From Pararge aegeria (Eukaryota; Arthropoda; Insecta; Lepidoptera; Nymphalidae): a stretch of 64,000 nucleotides of DNA. The stretch lies in NCBI RefSeq assembly GCF_905163445.1, contig NC_053190.1:10666501-10730500 (forward strand), in the 5' to 3' direction. Both the position numbers and the translations under genes were made by a program. The notes beneath the pieces were generated by a model that was given only the letters and a program-made list of their open reading frames with translations, was not told the origin of the DNA and did no database searches. Positions 52,214 to 63,785 of this stretch are shown in pieces (position 1 is the stretch's first letter; each line of letters starts with the position of its first letter).

Positions 52214-53481
52214 GTGTACTTTTTTTTAATGCGTTGAACATTAGTAGACGTAGCAGTAGCGAACAAAAATGAATACGAGCTAAAAGTATCCCACGAGTGG
52301 AGCTCCAAAATGCTAAATATTCATATATGTATTCAGTATGAGGATCGAACAACATAGTACAACTTTCATAGTAGGTAAATTTAATATGAACTTACCTACG
52401 TTCTGCACATTAGCTTAGCCAACGCTCAATACATCTTGGGACCGTCTCCTTTACAATGTTTTCTCGTCTCATATGTCAATTTGGTTCGAGACCATAGACA
52501 AGGAAGCAATTTCACCGCATGTCGAGCGAGTTGCTTTACATAATATTGGTGCACTTGGCAAGTAAAATAATGATGTACTTACTTTAGTAAAAATAATTAT
52601 ACTATTACTAAAGCACTTATTTAAATTTGTATTGTTTTACGTGTATATTGAGATGGATTTTACCTGACTTAAACAAATATTATTATGTAGCTATCTACGT
52701 AATCATTCTTAATATTCGATAAGTCAATAAAATAGATCGATAAGTCGATTTTGGGATTGAGTATATGATGCACACGAGGTTCTAGTTGATCTGAGTTTAG
52801 GCTTCAATGGCGTGCACTTAATACATCCATAAAAACACTGGCGACTACAAAACAATTTGAAACTCCCCTTTTAAAAAGATTTTTACAATTTATAACTGCC
52901 TGCCTACTTACTCGTAATACCTAAAGTTATACGCTCTACAGCCGTAGATATGCTTAAATGATACCGTTTTATGAAAACTCATATTGTAACCTAAGTAGGT
53001 ACTCGAACTCAATCTGTAAAATATTTTATTATATTCAATAAAATGCTCGTATCACACGCGATGAATAGAAACCAAGTTGTTTGGTGCTCGAGAGCGATAT
53101 TGCGAATTTAATCTCGTAGAAGTGTATTGCAGACATTGCACTATGTTTATGGGACATATCCATGTTACTTCCAGCAAGGAAAATAAATCCAGCCAAGAAC
53201 GAGTTAGACTCACGGGCCGAGGGTTCCGTATCTTAAAGGGAAAGTTAATATTTGTTGTTCAGTTATGAAGAGTTTCATAACGAAGCTTGTTAAAATTAAA
53301 GTATTGCATCGCAATTTCTACCCAATTTTAAAACCTCTAGGTAATGATAAAATCTATCGGAAAGTTCCTGAAGGTTTTGATAATTAATGAGCGAGTGAAT
53401 TTAAGTACACTTACAAACCCTTTTTTAATAATTTTTTTTAGAAAAAGAGTCCATTACTACTACTAAAATATGTAGTAGAAA
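52214..53481. other. No recognisable feature (1.3 kb)
   Basis: The 92-codon minus frame (52077-52355) overlaps LINE-E and is not a gene. A 63-codon plus frame at 53077-53268 is unrecognised. Confidence 0.5.
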
Positions 53482-53508
53482 TTTCAACGTAGTAGACCTA
53501 CGTTGAAA
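53482..53508. repeat. Perfect 11-bp hairpin
   Basis: tttcaacgtag (53482-53492), loop tagac, ctacgttgaaa (53498-53508). Confidence 0.85.
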
Positions 53509-53951
53509 AACTGATTTTAAAAAGGTGCAGTACTATACGGATCGACGGAACATCGAACGGACGGAGGGAAAGACAAACAAACAGACGGAGAGGAACACAA
53601 CATATTACGCAACAAAACAACAAAAATATTAAAACATTTTTTACTCATCACAAAATTATCAGATCCCGATTTTCACTCGAACTGTTTAATAAAATCGTTT
53701 GCCACAAATCATTCGACAAGCACGTCTAGTATTCAACTATTCAGACATCGCAGTCTGAACCTAGTTTCAGACTAGATACCTGTACAATTTGTTGCATACA
53801 AACTACAGAGCAGAATCACATTGCTGCAACATAAGTTTTCCAATCTAACTTTATATGATTGCGTGAAGAATTCCGCACTTACAAACTATGTTATTTCTAC
53901 ACTACAAAAAAGAATGTTTTTTTATTATTTAGCTTAGCGCTGGGCTGCTGT
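53509..53951. other. No recognisable feature
   Basis: Contains acggaacatcgaacggacgg, agggaaagacaaacaaacag, reminiscent of the spacer of short lepidopteran repeats, but no ends. Confidence 0.45.
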
Positions 53952-54945
53952 ATAATAATAGTAATCTTTATTTCAGGCAAAGCCCATAGGTACACATTTA
54001 AAAATTACAAAATTAGAGAAAATAATATATATAATATATAAGCAATATCCAATATTCAATTAAAATAAAAAATTAAAATGCGATATAAATTTATTAAAAT
54101 GGCAAGTCATAAATATTAACAAAAAAATACAATAAATAATGAAATAAATAATGATAATAGTTACAATATAAAATTCATTACTGTTGTCTCCGTGTGTGTA
54201 TCTAATCCCAGCAAGGGTTTGCATAGTACGGTTGCTGCTGCCGCGCTTCTTGCTCATCAAAGATGCAGCTCTCTTCCTCATTATACCTCTGGAAGCATCT
54301 GTGATGCGCTGCAACAGCGCGGCAACCCCAATATCCTGAGGCTCTTTTATTATATTGCACAAGTAGGTCATTAAAAGCCCTCTGCGTATATGCCACCCAC
54401 AGGCTGCATGTGTAAAAAAAAGCAGTAAGCTTTAAAAAGCGTAATCTTCACTTCTGCATTACATCGCGCAAACCTACGAGCCAGCGTATTGCATCGGACC
54501 GCCAATGACCTACGTTCCTTTTTCATGTCTCTAACATCAGACATATCTTCTGTCACGATTTGACCCCATATTTTAAATTCAATCACCCTATTAAGCTAAA
54601 CTTCGCTAAGTTTAACAGGAGGAATGTCACAGTTTGTCCTTTGCACTTAAACACAAGTCCCTGTCTCTTTGAGGAGCTTCCTTAGAGCACTAATCGATGG
54701 GCTCAGCAAGACTATATCATCTGCATAGCTCAGATTATTGACCATGCTGCCATCAATAGAGCAGCGAATTCCAGTCTTGCTTAGGTCAACAATTAGCAAG
54801 TTAATATAGATATTAAATAGAACAGGGGATGACAAACCACCCTGCCTAACACCGCACTCAAGCTTATATGAAGATGAACTTGCAAGCTCCAAGTGACTCT
54901 TCGTTCGAAAGCTGTGCAATCTTAAAATTCGAATCACCTATTGTA
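53952..54945 (-). pseudogene. LINE-J reverse transcriptase remnant, 3' end
   Basis: Minus strand, N to C: KLECGVRQGGLSSPVLFNIY (RT motif with G-x-x-Q-G), then NNLSYADDIVLLSPS (catalytic YADD), in the frame 54647-54937. Then, in other phases, GQIVTEDMSDVRDMKKERRS, LARRFARCNAEVKITLFKAY (54371-54586), YTQRAFNDLLVQYNKRASG (54202-54396) and MRKRAASLMSKKRGSSN (from 54371 down). These form the RT palm and thumb of one LINE polymerase; at least two frameshifts and stops inactivate it. 3' UTR is AT-rich and ends at agcccataggtacac / tttatttcaggcaaag near 53952-53995. It is 5' truncated. The clade (Jockey or CR1 type) is not decided. Confidence 0.85.
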
Positions 54946-55353
54946 GGTGGTGGACCCTATACGTAAAACGGATGGGCAATTTGAAAATAAACTGAAATTA
55001 TGAAAAGAATATAAAAATTATATATTTATTTATTTACACACAATACACTGAAACGCTAAAATCTGTCAAATGGCTAGAAAATTTTATAAAATCTCTTTAA
55101 TTTCTGCGCAATAGATCTTTCTTTGAATACTTAACCACTATAAACCCACAGTCAACGTTCCAGTTATGTCATTCTCTGGTCATTGTTCAACAATATCCAA
55201 TGACCACAGAAGCCAATGAGACGCTATCGCAATGAATACACGCGGAATCAACGACACAACCCATTACAACTTTTGTGATATTCCGATCAACATATATAAA
55301 TGTATCATATGGTATTTGAGTAAAATGAAATGGATTTAATACCTCTAATTTCT
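54946..55353. other. No recognisable feature
   Basis: About 400 bp, unclassified. Confidence 0.5.
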
Positions 55354-55534
55354 AACGCAGTAATCGTCCCGAGCCCACGCAGCTACATGAATTTGTACTC
55401 TTTTGTCCACAGTTTTAATTTTTCCGGCGAAATGTGTTGTTCGCAGAACAAAGGTCTGCGGTGTCATTGTTTTTGGTCAAAGTAAATTTAAATTCCGAGC
55501 CCGTGGGAAAGGAGAGTGGCAAAAATGAATCCTG
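55354..55534 (+). repeat. Unclassified repeat P7, copy 2
   Basis: See 34711-34894. Conserved blocks include atgaatttgtactcttttgt and tttaaattccgagcccgtg. Confidence 0.75.
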
Positions 55535-55730
55535 TAGCACAATAGTGCTTACCAACATGACTGGCATTAGTACTTAATGCATTTTAGCAAGATAGTTCGT
55601 TACTTGCAACAGCGTCTCTGAGTTGTAATTATGAAGAGGCATTTGTACTATTTTACACCTACTTCTGTGGCTTAGTATTTTTACCTATGGTTGTATATTG
55701 AATTCAAAATTCATTTGTTTCAAGTTTTAA

Positions 55731-56103
55731 GACGACCTCCCTGGTGCAGCGGTGTGCGCTCTGCTCTGGTTTTAGGTGCTAGGACCCCGGTTCGATCTCC
55801 GGCAGGAGGAATTTGGGAACCTACATTTCAGAATTTTCTCAGGTTTGGTCTGGTGGGAGGCTTCGTTACCCACTACTTACCCTACCTACTTAGGTACCCT
55901 ACCGACAAAGACGTGCCACTAAGCGATTTAGCGTTCCGGTACCGTAGAAACCGATTAAGGGTATGCGTTTTGTATAAGTTCTGGTCGGCCAGTAGAGAGA
56001 AAATTCAGAAATTTTCAATTCCACAATTATGCAATGCCGGAGATCGAAACCGGAACCTCCCACCTAAAACCACAGCGCTCACGGTTGCGGTAGGGAGGTC
56101 GTG
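55731..56103. mobile_element. Inverted pair of SINE-B heads
   Basis: Plus copy 55731-55972: gacgacctccctggtgcagc, B box ccggttcgatctccgg, tcaggtttggtctggtggga, taccgacaaagacgtgccac, gcgatttagcgttccggtac. Minus copy 55981-56103: aaaattcagaaattttcaat, ccggagatcgaaaccggaac (B box), cctaaaaccacagcgctcac, agggaggtcgtgc. The copies face each other, so the ends are near-perfect inverted repeats. The 154-codon frame at 55691-56155, the longest in the window, runs through both and is not a gene. Confidence 0.85.
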
Positions 56104-56569
56104 CAACTATAGGCAGTTTAGCGGTCGGATCAACTTGTATCAATACTATTATTAAAAAGGAACAATTTTAATAAAAAAACTAAAATATTTCAATATAAAT
56201 TGTTTCAGGATCCTGAAGCAGGTACTCGATTTTCCAATCCAATGGTTTATTGGCCCATTTCAATATCCACAAAGTAATATTAATTAAATGCAATGCTCAC
56301 TTTTATTGTATTTTTAACGCAAAATTTATTATTATCTAGATTAAAACTAGTGACTTTGAGTGAGTTCATATCATCTGCGAAAGCTACAGAAAGCGTTTGT
56401 GCGATATATAATTATACTTTTACATATACCTGTTATAGCATAAGTCGGTGTTACAACTCATATTTTGAATAAGGGTTACTAAGGCATTTTAGGATTGCTT
56501 GATGCAAAGCTTGCTTGGAAACAAACCTCTCGGCTTTTCATAACCTACAAGATAGAATAGTATAACTGC
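56104..56569. other. No recognisable feature
   Basis: About 470 bp, AT-rich, no landmark. Confidence 0.5.
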
Positions 56570-56680
56570 TGAGTTTCTTGCGGGCTCAGACTCAGTAGAA
56601 TCTCCCTTCTGAACATTTTTTTGACGTTACAAAAGTGCTTCTGTTTTGACTACATGAAATAAATGAAGTTTGAATGTTTC
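56570..56680 (+). mobile_element. LINE-Y 3' end
   Basis: tgagtttcttgcgggctcag, agtagaatctcccttctgaa, ttgacgttacaaaagtgctt, gactacatgaaataaatgaa gtttgaatg. A better preserved tail than the copy at 628. Confidence 0.7.
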
Positions 56681-57602
56681 AATAACAAAAAAAATAAAAT
56701 GCATTTATAAAATCCGCCTTAAACGAACGAATGGGCAAAAAGTACCTTAATTCCGATACCGTTTGCTAAACTCTGTCACTATTTCACTATTTCGCTGAAT
56801 TAATAACCTTAACTTTCCCTAAATTAGCCCACTATTTTAAGAATTCAATCAACATAAGCTTATTCTCTTCTTCGAAAAGTCTAAAGTTCAATGCAGTAGA
56901 ACACCGGAAAATACAATACAGACTATAATTCTCGTAGTCAACGACTCAAACTTTTAGTTTAAAAATACACTGGAATGCACTAAAATACCTTTTTATTGCG
57001 TTTAACAAGGAACTTGAAATTTTTTATCAAAAAAAACAAAGGGTATTATTTATATTGTTCACCAATATCTAAATTATATTAAATTTACAAGACTTTATCA
57101 TTTTTACAATGCAATCCTATGGAAAATGGTAATAACGTTCTATTGAAAGTTGGATGATAATAGCGAGTTTTCGTAACTTCTGATACAAAGGTTGAGTTAA
57201 GCGAACTTGATTCGTGTAAATATTATTGCCGTAAATTTTCGTCATTTCTCCTCTAATGGTGGGTTTGAAGGGCAAAGTAATTTTGTCAGAAGCCTACAGA
57301 AATTTGAAAAAGGAAAATTACACAATTTGCTAATAGCCACGGCACGGATAATTTTCTTGGCGCAGTTTTATATCAAACTGCGAAATTTCTTGCTATTAAA
57401 ATTAATTAAAGATATTTTATATAGCGGCGCTGTACAACTTTGGAATTTTAAAGTAGACAGGCAGGTACTTAAGAATTCTACCTATAAGTACTGATACCGA
57501 CCGATATTTACCCATAATACACTGTAGTCTTTTTTGCAATAACATACCTATGCACGATAAAATGTATGTGATTTCAAAATCAGATAATTGAGACGATGTC
57601 AC
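56681..57602. other. No recognised element
   Basis: A 95-codon plus frame (57207-57494) is not recognised and is AT-driven. Confidence 0.45.
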
Positions 57603-57679
57603 ACAAACATTTTTCAGTTGTGGTAATCAAACCTCTAGCCTTGGACTCAGAAAGCAAGATCCACTGCGTCAATCGGCCA
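57603..57679 (-). mobile_element. SINE-A copy 7, head only
   Basis: Minus strand: ggccgattgacgcagtgg (A box), then ctttctgagtccaaggctag, B box aggtttgattacc, acaactgaaaaatg. About 9 nt (ggcagcgac) are missing between the A box and ctttctgag. The body is absent. Confidence 0.8.
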
Positions 57680-58439
57680 TAACATTAATTTTTATAACTC
57701 ATATTACACTGATCATAATAATTAAAGAAGATTTTTACGCTCTAGAGGGGCAACCCTACTACTACTACTAACTAGCTTGTTAACATTTGACATTTTAAAC
57801 ATTTGTTAACATTGTTAACATTCTTGAAGTTAAAGTCAAAATATCTGCTGTTAGATTAAAACGTTTTAACACACCACCGCTATAAAAAAAAGTTTAATAA
57901 GCACAAAGCTTGTATCGGTAAATTTTACTTGAGAGAAACAGAACCGGAAACAATGTCTTAGTTAAATTGCATTTTACAAAGAAATAGACAATAACAATTT
58001 GCTAGTAATTAAAATAATTGCTTTTAACCTTTACATAAACAATAAAATAAAATATTGTTCATTACATATAATACACATTCAATACCAAGCTTAATCGCAG
58101 TGCTTCTTCACAATTAATAGAAAACCATCCAAAGGTTAGGGTATAATTTAGTCAGAATGTCAAGCTCATTTAAAGGAAAATATAAAATTATGTTCCGTAC
58201 AAATAATTCAAAATAAAGTCTTTCCCACAAAACGTGCTTGGCAAGTAGATTAAACGAGATTTATCCTCTTGGATCTAATCTGTTAGATGGCAACAAGCGA
58301 ATATTGTATAAAATTTAGTATCACTTATCACATTCCAAATATGAATAAGTGTCACCACCGTTATCTCATTTTGCTTCAACAATCACTCATCCATTTAAGT
58401 AATTTTTAGTATAGTAAAAAGTGGGAACCGTTTGTTATT
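57680..58439. other. No recognised element
   Basis: Contains ttgttaacatttgacatttt, aaacatttgttaacattgtt, aacattcttg at 57778-57825, an irregular ttaacatt direct repeat. Otherwise unclassified. Confidence 0.45.
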
Positions 58440-58562
58440 CTAGGATAAAATATACCCTCCGTCCGGTCAACCAACTCTATGGCCAAAAATAAGTTGATTA
58501 GTTGCTTAGTTATAGCGCAAGGAAAATACAAACAAACACACTTTTGCATTTATAACATTAGA
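58440..58562 (-). mobile_element. Helitron-like element, degenerate
   Basis: Right end cacacttttgcatttataac attagaattg is the complement of the family 5' end; the left end cctccgtccggtcaaccaac is a decayed 3' side. Confidence 0.5.
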
Positions 58563-58563
58563 A

Positions 58564-58800
58564 TTGATGGACCAAGCAAATGGCACATCTGACGGTAAGC
58601 TGGCAACCATTGCATATAATCGAATTAACACTTCACAGGCCAGCCAAGAAACACGTCCCATAAAGCGCCGTCCCGTGTCCATCAACCTGAGGCGTTGATA
58701 TTAAGCCTCATACCTCGTACATGTGCACACCAATGCTACTTGGCCGCAGAAATAAGTATGATACTTCACCGAACGAGCTCTGTCGCAAGAAACTCTACTA
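58564..58800. repeat. Dispersed repeat (LINE-like 3' region), copy 2
   Basis: gatggaccaagcaaatggca, catctgacggtaagctggca, accattgcatataat, caacctgaggcgttgatatt, gcacaccaatgctacttggc, cgcagaaataagtatgatac. Corresponds to 35388-35610. Confidence 0.6.
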
Positions 58801-60936
58801 CTACTTATTTAGGTCTAGATAAATCATAATGACAACAGAAACAAGGTAGACGTTATGTGCCGAAACACAATTAGCGTATCTTGCTACGTACATAAAAACG
58901 AATTCATACAGTTGTGCTCGAAAAAGAATATTTTTACTAAACATTTGCAAAAGAATGCGCGAGCGTCTGTTTTGTTCGCTAACAGAGCACTTAGGTGAGC
59001 AAAATTTTGATTATTAAAATTATTTTCTAAAATTTGCTCGCGAATGTTATTACGTAGCAATCGCTTGCGCAACGAATGTTAATAGTAATAATATAAATAG
59101 TCGCGTCTGAGGTCGCGCGCATCTTGCGAAGTATGTTAATTTTCCTTAAATCTACTGAAATAAAGCTAACATAGAGCGGATCCTTCTTCGCCTCACACTG
59201 ACTTGTTTTCATAACATAATCTAATGATGCGCCCAGTTTGTTTCAACCCTAAGAAGATATGAGTGGAAATACAAGGACTAAAATTATATCATATCGAATA
59301 GTAATTTCATAGCAAATTCGTCTTTTTCAGTACTGTAGTTTTGAAGGTCATCCAAGGAACTAAAAGTTTATAATTGCGCGTGAAAACATTACTTTTAGGT
59401 AAATACCAACAAATCTAATAGCTATGAAATAAAAAAGTACCGACCGAGGATAGTCATTAATTAAAATTTTTCTTCTTTATTGCATTCCTGTGATATAAAA
59501 GAGGGCATATGTCGCAACTATAAGCTATCGTAAAAAAAACTGTGTCAGTCTGCTCTGAGAGTAAAGTGAAGCCACTTCCAAGTGAAACAAGTGATATAAT
59601 TTAATACTCAGTGACCTCCGCTACAATAATGTACTACTATTAACCTGCGATTGTATTGGTCATGTTTGAATTGAGGAGCTGATTAAAACCTCGCAAGAGT
59701 CATGAGGTGTTCTTATTCCAAATCATATAAACGAATGGATGGAACGATTTACTGACAAAAAGTTCGGTTTCATATCTTTTCAAAATCCCATTATTTAACA
59801 TTCACGTGTACATACCCTAAGGTTTAAGCTATTCACGTGTTTTCATTCTATAGAATCGTTTGATATGGAATCTGACGGATCGGTCTCATGAATAAAATTA
59901 TGTAACTCGTCGAAACATTTCCCTTTACCCATCGTCGGTGAAGGCCGGCTATTGCTCAGTGGGGTATAGTTACTTTTATTTTAACTTCCACAACGATGTG
60001 AAAATATTTCTCAGCGAGTTTATTGCCAGCCGGAGAGTTTCTGCGGTCTAACCGGAAGCTGAATTTAGTATTCAGTTGTGGTATTAAGAGTGTTCGCTGA
60101 CTTCTCACCTTTTAATATAGAAGGTGAGTATATTAAAAATTATCGTGTTAATACTTAGTAGGTAAATTATAATACTAATTTTCCAGGCGGCTTCGCCATT
60201 TTGTCAATCATACCATAAAAGGTACCATCCTTTTCTGTACCCAAAACTGAGTATATGCAAAATTTCATGTTGATCGGTTTAATTTACCTACATACCCTTA
60301 GTTTTAAGGCTTGAAAGAATAGCAAACAAAATCACACTTCGATTTAAAAAAAAATTTAGGCTGGTAAACATAAATAATGTCAATTTTGTGATTTTCATTT
60401 TAAAACACAAAAAATAAAATATATAAATAATATTTTATATAACGAATAACGGAACTCACCAACAATATTCTCCTCTTGTTAAAAAAAAAAGTGAGGATGG
60501 TCTAACTTCCTTTTGTTAAGATTAGGTTTGTATACTTAGGTGTATAAAAAATATAAGCGCAACGCGGGAGCGTATCTATAGGAGAACCAAATATATTGTT
60601 CTCCTAAACATTCGTAGTACGTTAACGCTACGTAACCGGAATGTTAACGTTGTTTACTGAATGTTACGTGCATATATCTGTTTGCATATTCAACAAACTT
60701 GTACTAACAAGAAATAATTATTACCTTGTCTTGGCTTGCACATATCGCACACCAGAGAACGCTCCGCAAACCTCAAGCATTGAGAACAAAGGACACCCGT
60801 TTATACCTACGTCTACTCCACTATGGACCTAGTTGAACAACTACAGCGCTAAGAAGTAAGAAATTAATCTTAATATTATAGTAGTTGGTATTCACACATG
60901 ATTCCATTACCAAGGAAACAATTTAATGAAATATAA
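58801..60936. other. No recognisable feature (2.1 kb)
   Basis: The longest empty stretch. 58900-59130 has several short inverted motifs rich in gcgag/ctcgc. gagtttattgccagccggag at 60018 weakly resembles a LINE-Y end. gatataaaag at 59488 is TATA-like but has no initiator at the expected distance. Confidence 0.45.
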
Positions 60937-61000
60937 CAAAACAACAGGTAAAAAGAGAGTCTTTATTATATAGAGACCCTCTTTTTATACCTGTTGTTTT
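60937..61000. repeat. Long hairpin, about 28-bp stem
   Basis: aaaacaacaggta--aaaagag (from 60938) pairs with ctctttttatacctgttgtttt (to 61000) with one 2-nt bulge and two mismatches further in; the tip is ttattatat. Its size (64 nt) and bulged stem resemble a microRNA precursor, but an AT-rich MITE or inverted duplication is equally possible. Confidence 0.8.
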
Positions 61001-61055
61001 AATAGATCTACTTGTTATAATATATAAAAAGTGGCAGATATCATTGTCTTATTAA

Positions 61056-61160
61056 TTATCTCCATCCTCGGCCAATGAATGCCCGGCAACTGAAAACAGG
61101 CCTTCGCTCTCATATTATATACTTAGAGCTACGACCACGCTGCTGGTCGCAGGCTGGTGG
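61056..61160 (-). mobile_element. SINE-C-like fragment
   Basis: catcctcggccaatgaatgc, aaaacaggccttcgctctca, cttagagctacgaccacgct, gctggtcgcaggctggtggg follow the SINE-C-like order. Confidence 0.5.
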
Positions 61161-61205
61161 GGTATATAGGGCATTTTCCTCATTATTACTTCTGAAGTCA
61201 TAAAA

Positions 61206-61342
61206 TCATCATCACGATCAATTCAACCGTTTGATGTCCACTACTGGACATACTCGTAGGTATTTTGTAGAGAATTCGTTTGTTTCCATCGGCTCCCAGC
61301 GACTAGTTTGATATCGTCTGTCGTTGGTGGTTGTCCAACGCT
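61206..61342 (-). mobile_element. RTE-type LINE 3' end
   Basis: atcatcatcacgatcaattc (tail), gatgtccactactggacata, gtaggtattttgtagagaa, cggctcccagcgactagttt, gatatcgtctgtcgttggtg and gttgtccaacgctg. Minus-strand copy, strongly 5' truncated. Confidence 0.75.
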
Positions 61343-61347
61343 GTTAA

Positions 61348-61552
61348 TATAATCTCAATATACTTCTGTACGTGTGTTTGTTCCCCAACTCCTTCTAAGC
61401 GGCTGGAACAATTTGTATGAAATTTTGTGTGTATATTTAACTGAGTTCCTGAATTTTTTGAAAACAATATTGTTTTGATCTTATGGGTAGCTGCGGTTCT
61501 TTACCTGGCAGGACTAGGAACATCTGCCGGATGCGCTAGGTGTACCTACCTA
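61348..61552 (+). mobile_element. Helitron-like element (cgtgtgtttgtccc family)
   Basis: tatacttctgtacgtgtgtt, tgttccccaactccttctaa, gcggctggaacaatttgtat, gaaattttgtgtgtatattt, then aggaacatctgccggatgcg, ctaggtgtacc. It starts 5 bp after the RTE end. Confidence 0.55.
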
Positions 61553-61890
61553 CCTTAAAATGTTTGGGTATGGTCAACCTTGAAAAACGTTGGTAAATCT
61601 CCCCCTGTCTAGGAACTGCTACTAACGTTTTAAAAATAACAAAAAAAAACGTACCGAAAATCTCTCTTATTATATTTTATATGTTTTCATTTGTTTTATA
61701 GCGTATAAACGTTATGTTTATATATTTTCTATTTTAAAAAATACTTTACACTAAAAAGGAATGGAAAGATAAAGAAAATGTTAGAAGAAATAAAGTTTTG
61801 TATTTTACTTTCAAATAAGACATAAGACAAATTTACATAGACATTTGTACTACCTACTGTAGATACCTAAAATAAGTTAAGACTTCAAGT
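61553..61890. other. No recognisable feature
   Basis: About 340 bp, AT-rich, no landmark. Confidence 0.5.
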
Positions 61891-62118
61891 TTTCCGATCA
61901 CGTCTCTACTATTGGCGAGGATATTTGAACCACCTGTGCCCGTACTCTATGAGACTTTAAACACGCCCCCGTTCACTAGATAAACCAACTGCAAAATATT
62001 TGCTATGTGCGCCTGAAGCCACATTTCCTTATGAATGATACATAGTAGGTACGAGAATTACGCTCGCTGCTTTCTGGCTCAGTATGATCAAACTTCTTGT
62101 AGTTGTTGCATAATTTTC
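61891..62118 (-). repeat. Unclassified repeat P6, copy 2
   Basis: Reverse complement of 31423-31650. Conserved: ccgatcacgtctctactattggcg, ccacctgtgcccgt, ctctatgagactttaaacac, gcctgaagccacatttcctt, atgaatgatacat, cttgtagttgttgcataat. Confidence 0.75.
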
Positions 62119-62521
62119 CGATGCTGCGAGAGCGTACGTGTTTAATCTACTTACATTAATTATTTATCATAAGAGCTAATTTACATTAAAGTATCTTAAC
62201 TAAAAATTATGTGCCAAATCTTACGTGGAGACTTCGACACTCTAGATCTTTATAACTGTGTTTGTTTGTACGTGCTCCTAAAGCAAATAACCTCCGTCCA
62301 CGAAAAAATTAATTATTCATGGTCCCTTCTTTTAGCACTGTTGCACGATGCATGGCACTTATACCGCGTTCAGAAATGACCTATTTCTTGTTTTTAATTG
62401 TTAAACTTTTTTATTTATCAGTAGTCATTATTACAAAGGTTCAGAACTAACTTCTTGAAGCCGGTTGTTGAACCTGAAACCTTTAGCCCATAATACCGAG
62501 GCCGTTAATGCAAAAGTTAAT
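62119..62521. other. No recognised element
   Basis: ataactgtgtttgtttgtac at 62251 could be the start of a Helitron-like piece; too little remains. Confidence 0.4.
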
Positions 62522-62622
62522 GGCAGATTAGTGTATCACGCTTCGATCGTAAACGGACCTTAGCCTGAAATGAAAATGAGGGCACCAACGGCAAAAGACA
62601 TTTTGTAGAACGTTTTATGAAC
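62522..62622 (-). repeat. Unclassified repeat P5, copy 2
   Basis: See 28549-28648. Located 400 bp from P6 copy 2; both are inverted relative to their partners. Confidence 0.65.
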
Positions 62623-62855
62623 TGCCAAGGCATAAAATATAAATCCCCAGTCACGTTTTTCATCAGCTTAAGGTGTGTATTTCCTAAAAAGATAGTCAGT
62701 TTATGAAAAATATTACTTAAAAAGCTACCAAATTTCACTTCTATTCATTATTTTATATTATTTTTTTCCCCAGATTTATTCTATGTAGCTATTGTATCAA
62801 GATTTGACTAAGTTAATTAAGTTTAACGGTGAAGGAATACATTGCGTGGAAACGT

Positions 62856-62858
62856 GTA

Positions 62859-62897
<39 letters not shown>

Positions 62898-62941
62898 TAA
62901 TACTTAAAACAAATACATTATAAAATAATATATAGATACAG
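62856..62941. repeat. (TA)15 microsatellite with inverted flank
   Basis: (TA)15 at 62861-62890. The left edge tgtatctatata (62856) pairs with tatatagataca ending 62941, an inverted repeat that would form a small MITE-like unit of 86 bp. Confidence 0.65.
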
Positions 62942-63727
62942 TCGTAGTCGTTACGTAATTCTGGTGGTCTAAAAAGTGTTTTGCGTGCAGGAGATTTAAA
63001 AACGTTTAGTGACTGTGTTTAACTGTAGGTATTTTTTGTTATGGATTCTGACTATAGCTTCAAGTTATTTTTAGGAAAGGCAAGTAAACTTGCATCACAG
63101 GAACGAATAATCTTGTGAACCAAAGGTCTATAAGTAACGTATCCGCGTAGCTTTAAAAAACTTACGTAACTCCATTTAATTAACGCGGTCGAAACCGCGA
63201 GGCACAGCAGGTGTAATATAACAAAATATGCAGACCGAATTTATGTATTTGAAACATAACGTCGAAATATAAAACGAAAACTGTTTTTTTTGTAACATGT
63301 TCGTTGCTATTTATTCGATGTAGGTATATGCACAAATCAGCCAGTAACCTCCACTGTGTTGCCAAAAGCTGGAATAAATCACCAGAGCGTAACTGCCTTT
63401 GAATGCACTATACAACACCTGTACTATCTGTCACTGCAAATCATTTACAAATTGGGTCTACGGGCAAAAATTGTGAGGATTGAAAGTTCTTAGAAATATA
63501 ACAAAGCTTTGCCTTGCTTTGACCCTGAGCCTCGAGTAAAAAAGTTAGCGACATAGCACCTCGCTTAATTGCCTCTTCAAGTGACAAAGGCGTTAACTCG
63601 ATTTTTGCTCTAAAAATCAACTAAGCGATTAGGTGCGCAAATGCAACTTGGATTCTTATTACCATTTCACACAGGCACAATTTTGCTTAATATATTTACT
63701 GGTAACTTCATGAAGCTGTCCATGAAC
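62942..63727. other. No recognised element
   Basis: A 61-codon minus frame at 63180-63365 is unsupported. aacgcggtcgaaaccgcg at 63181 is a small palindrome. Confidence 0.45.
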
Positions 63728-63785
63728 TTAATTAATATCCCATTAGTAGGCACATGCCTCCTTTCCCTTAGGGGAGGGAGATAAC
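63728..63785 (-). mobile_element. SINE-C-like fragment
   Basis: cttaattaatatcccattag, taggcacatgcctcctttcc, cttaggggagggag match the left part of the SINE-C-like variant. The rest to the window end is unclassified. Confidence 0.55.

Noticed and set aside
55691..56155. 154-codon open frame, the longest in the window
   Set aside because: It runs through two facing SINE-B heads; its sequence is the translation of tRNA-like DNA and its complement.
59488..59550. TATA-like gatataaaag with a downstream tcagt initiator
   Set aside because: The spacing is about 55 bp instead of about 30, and no open frame follows.
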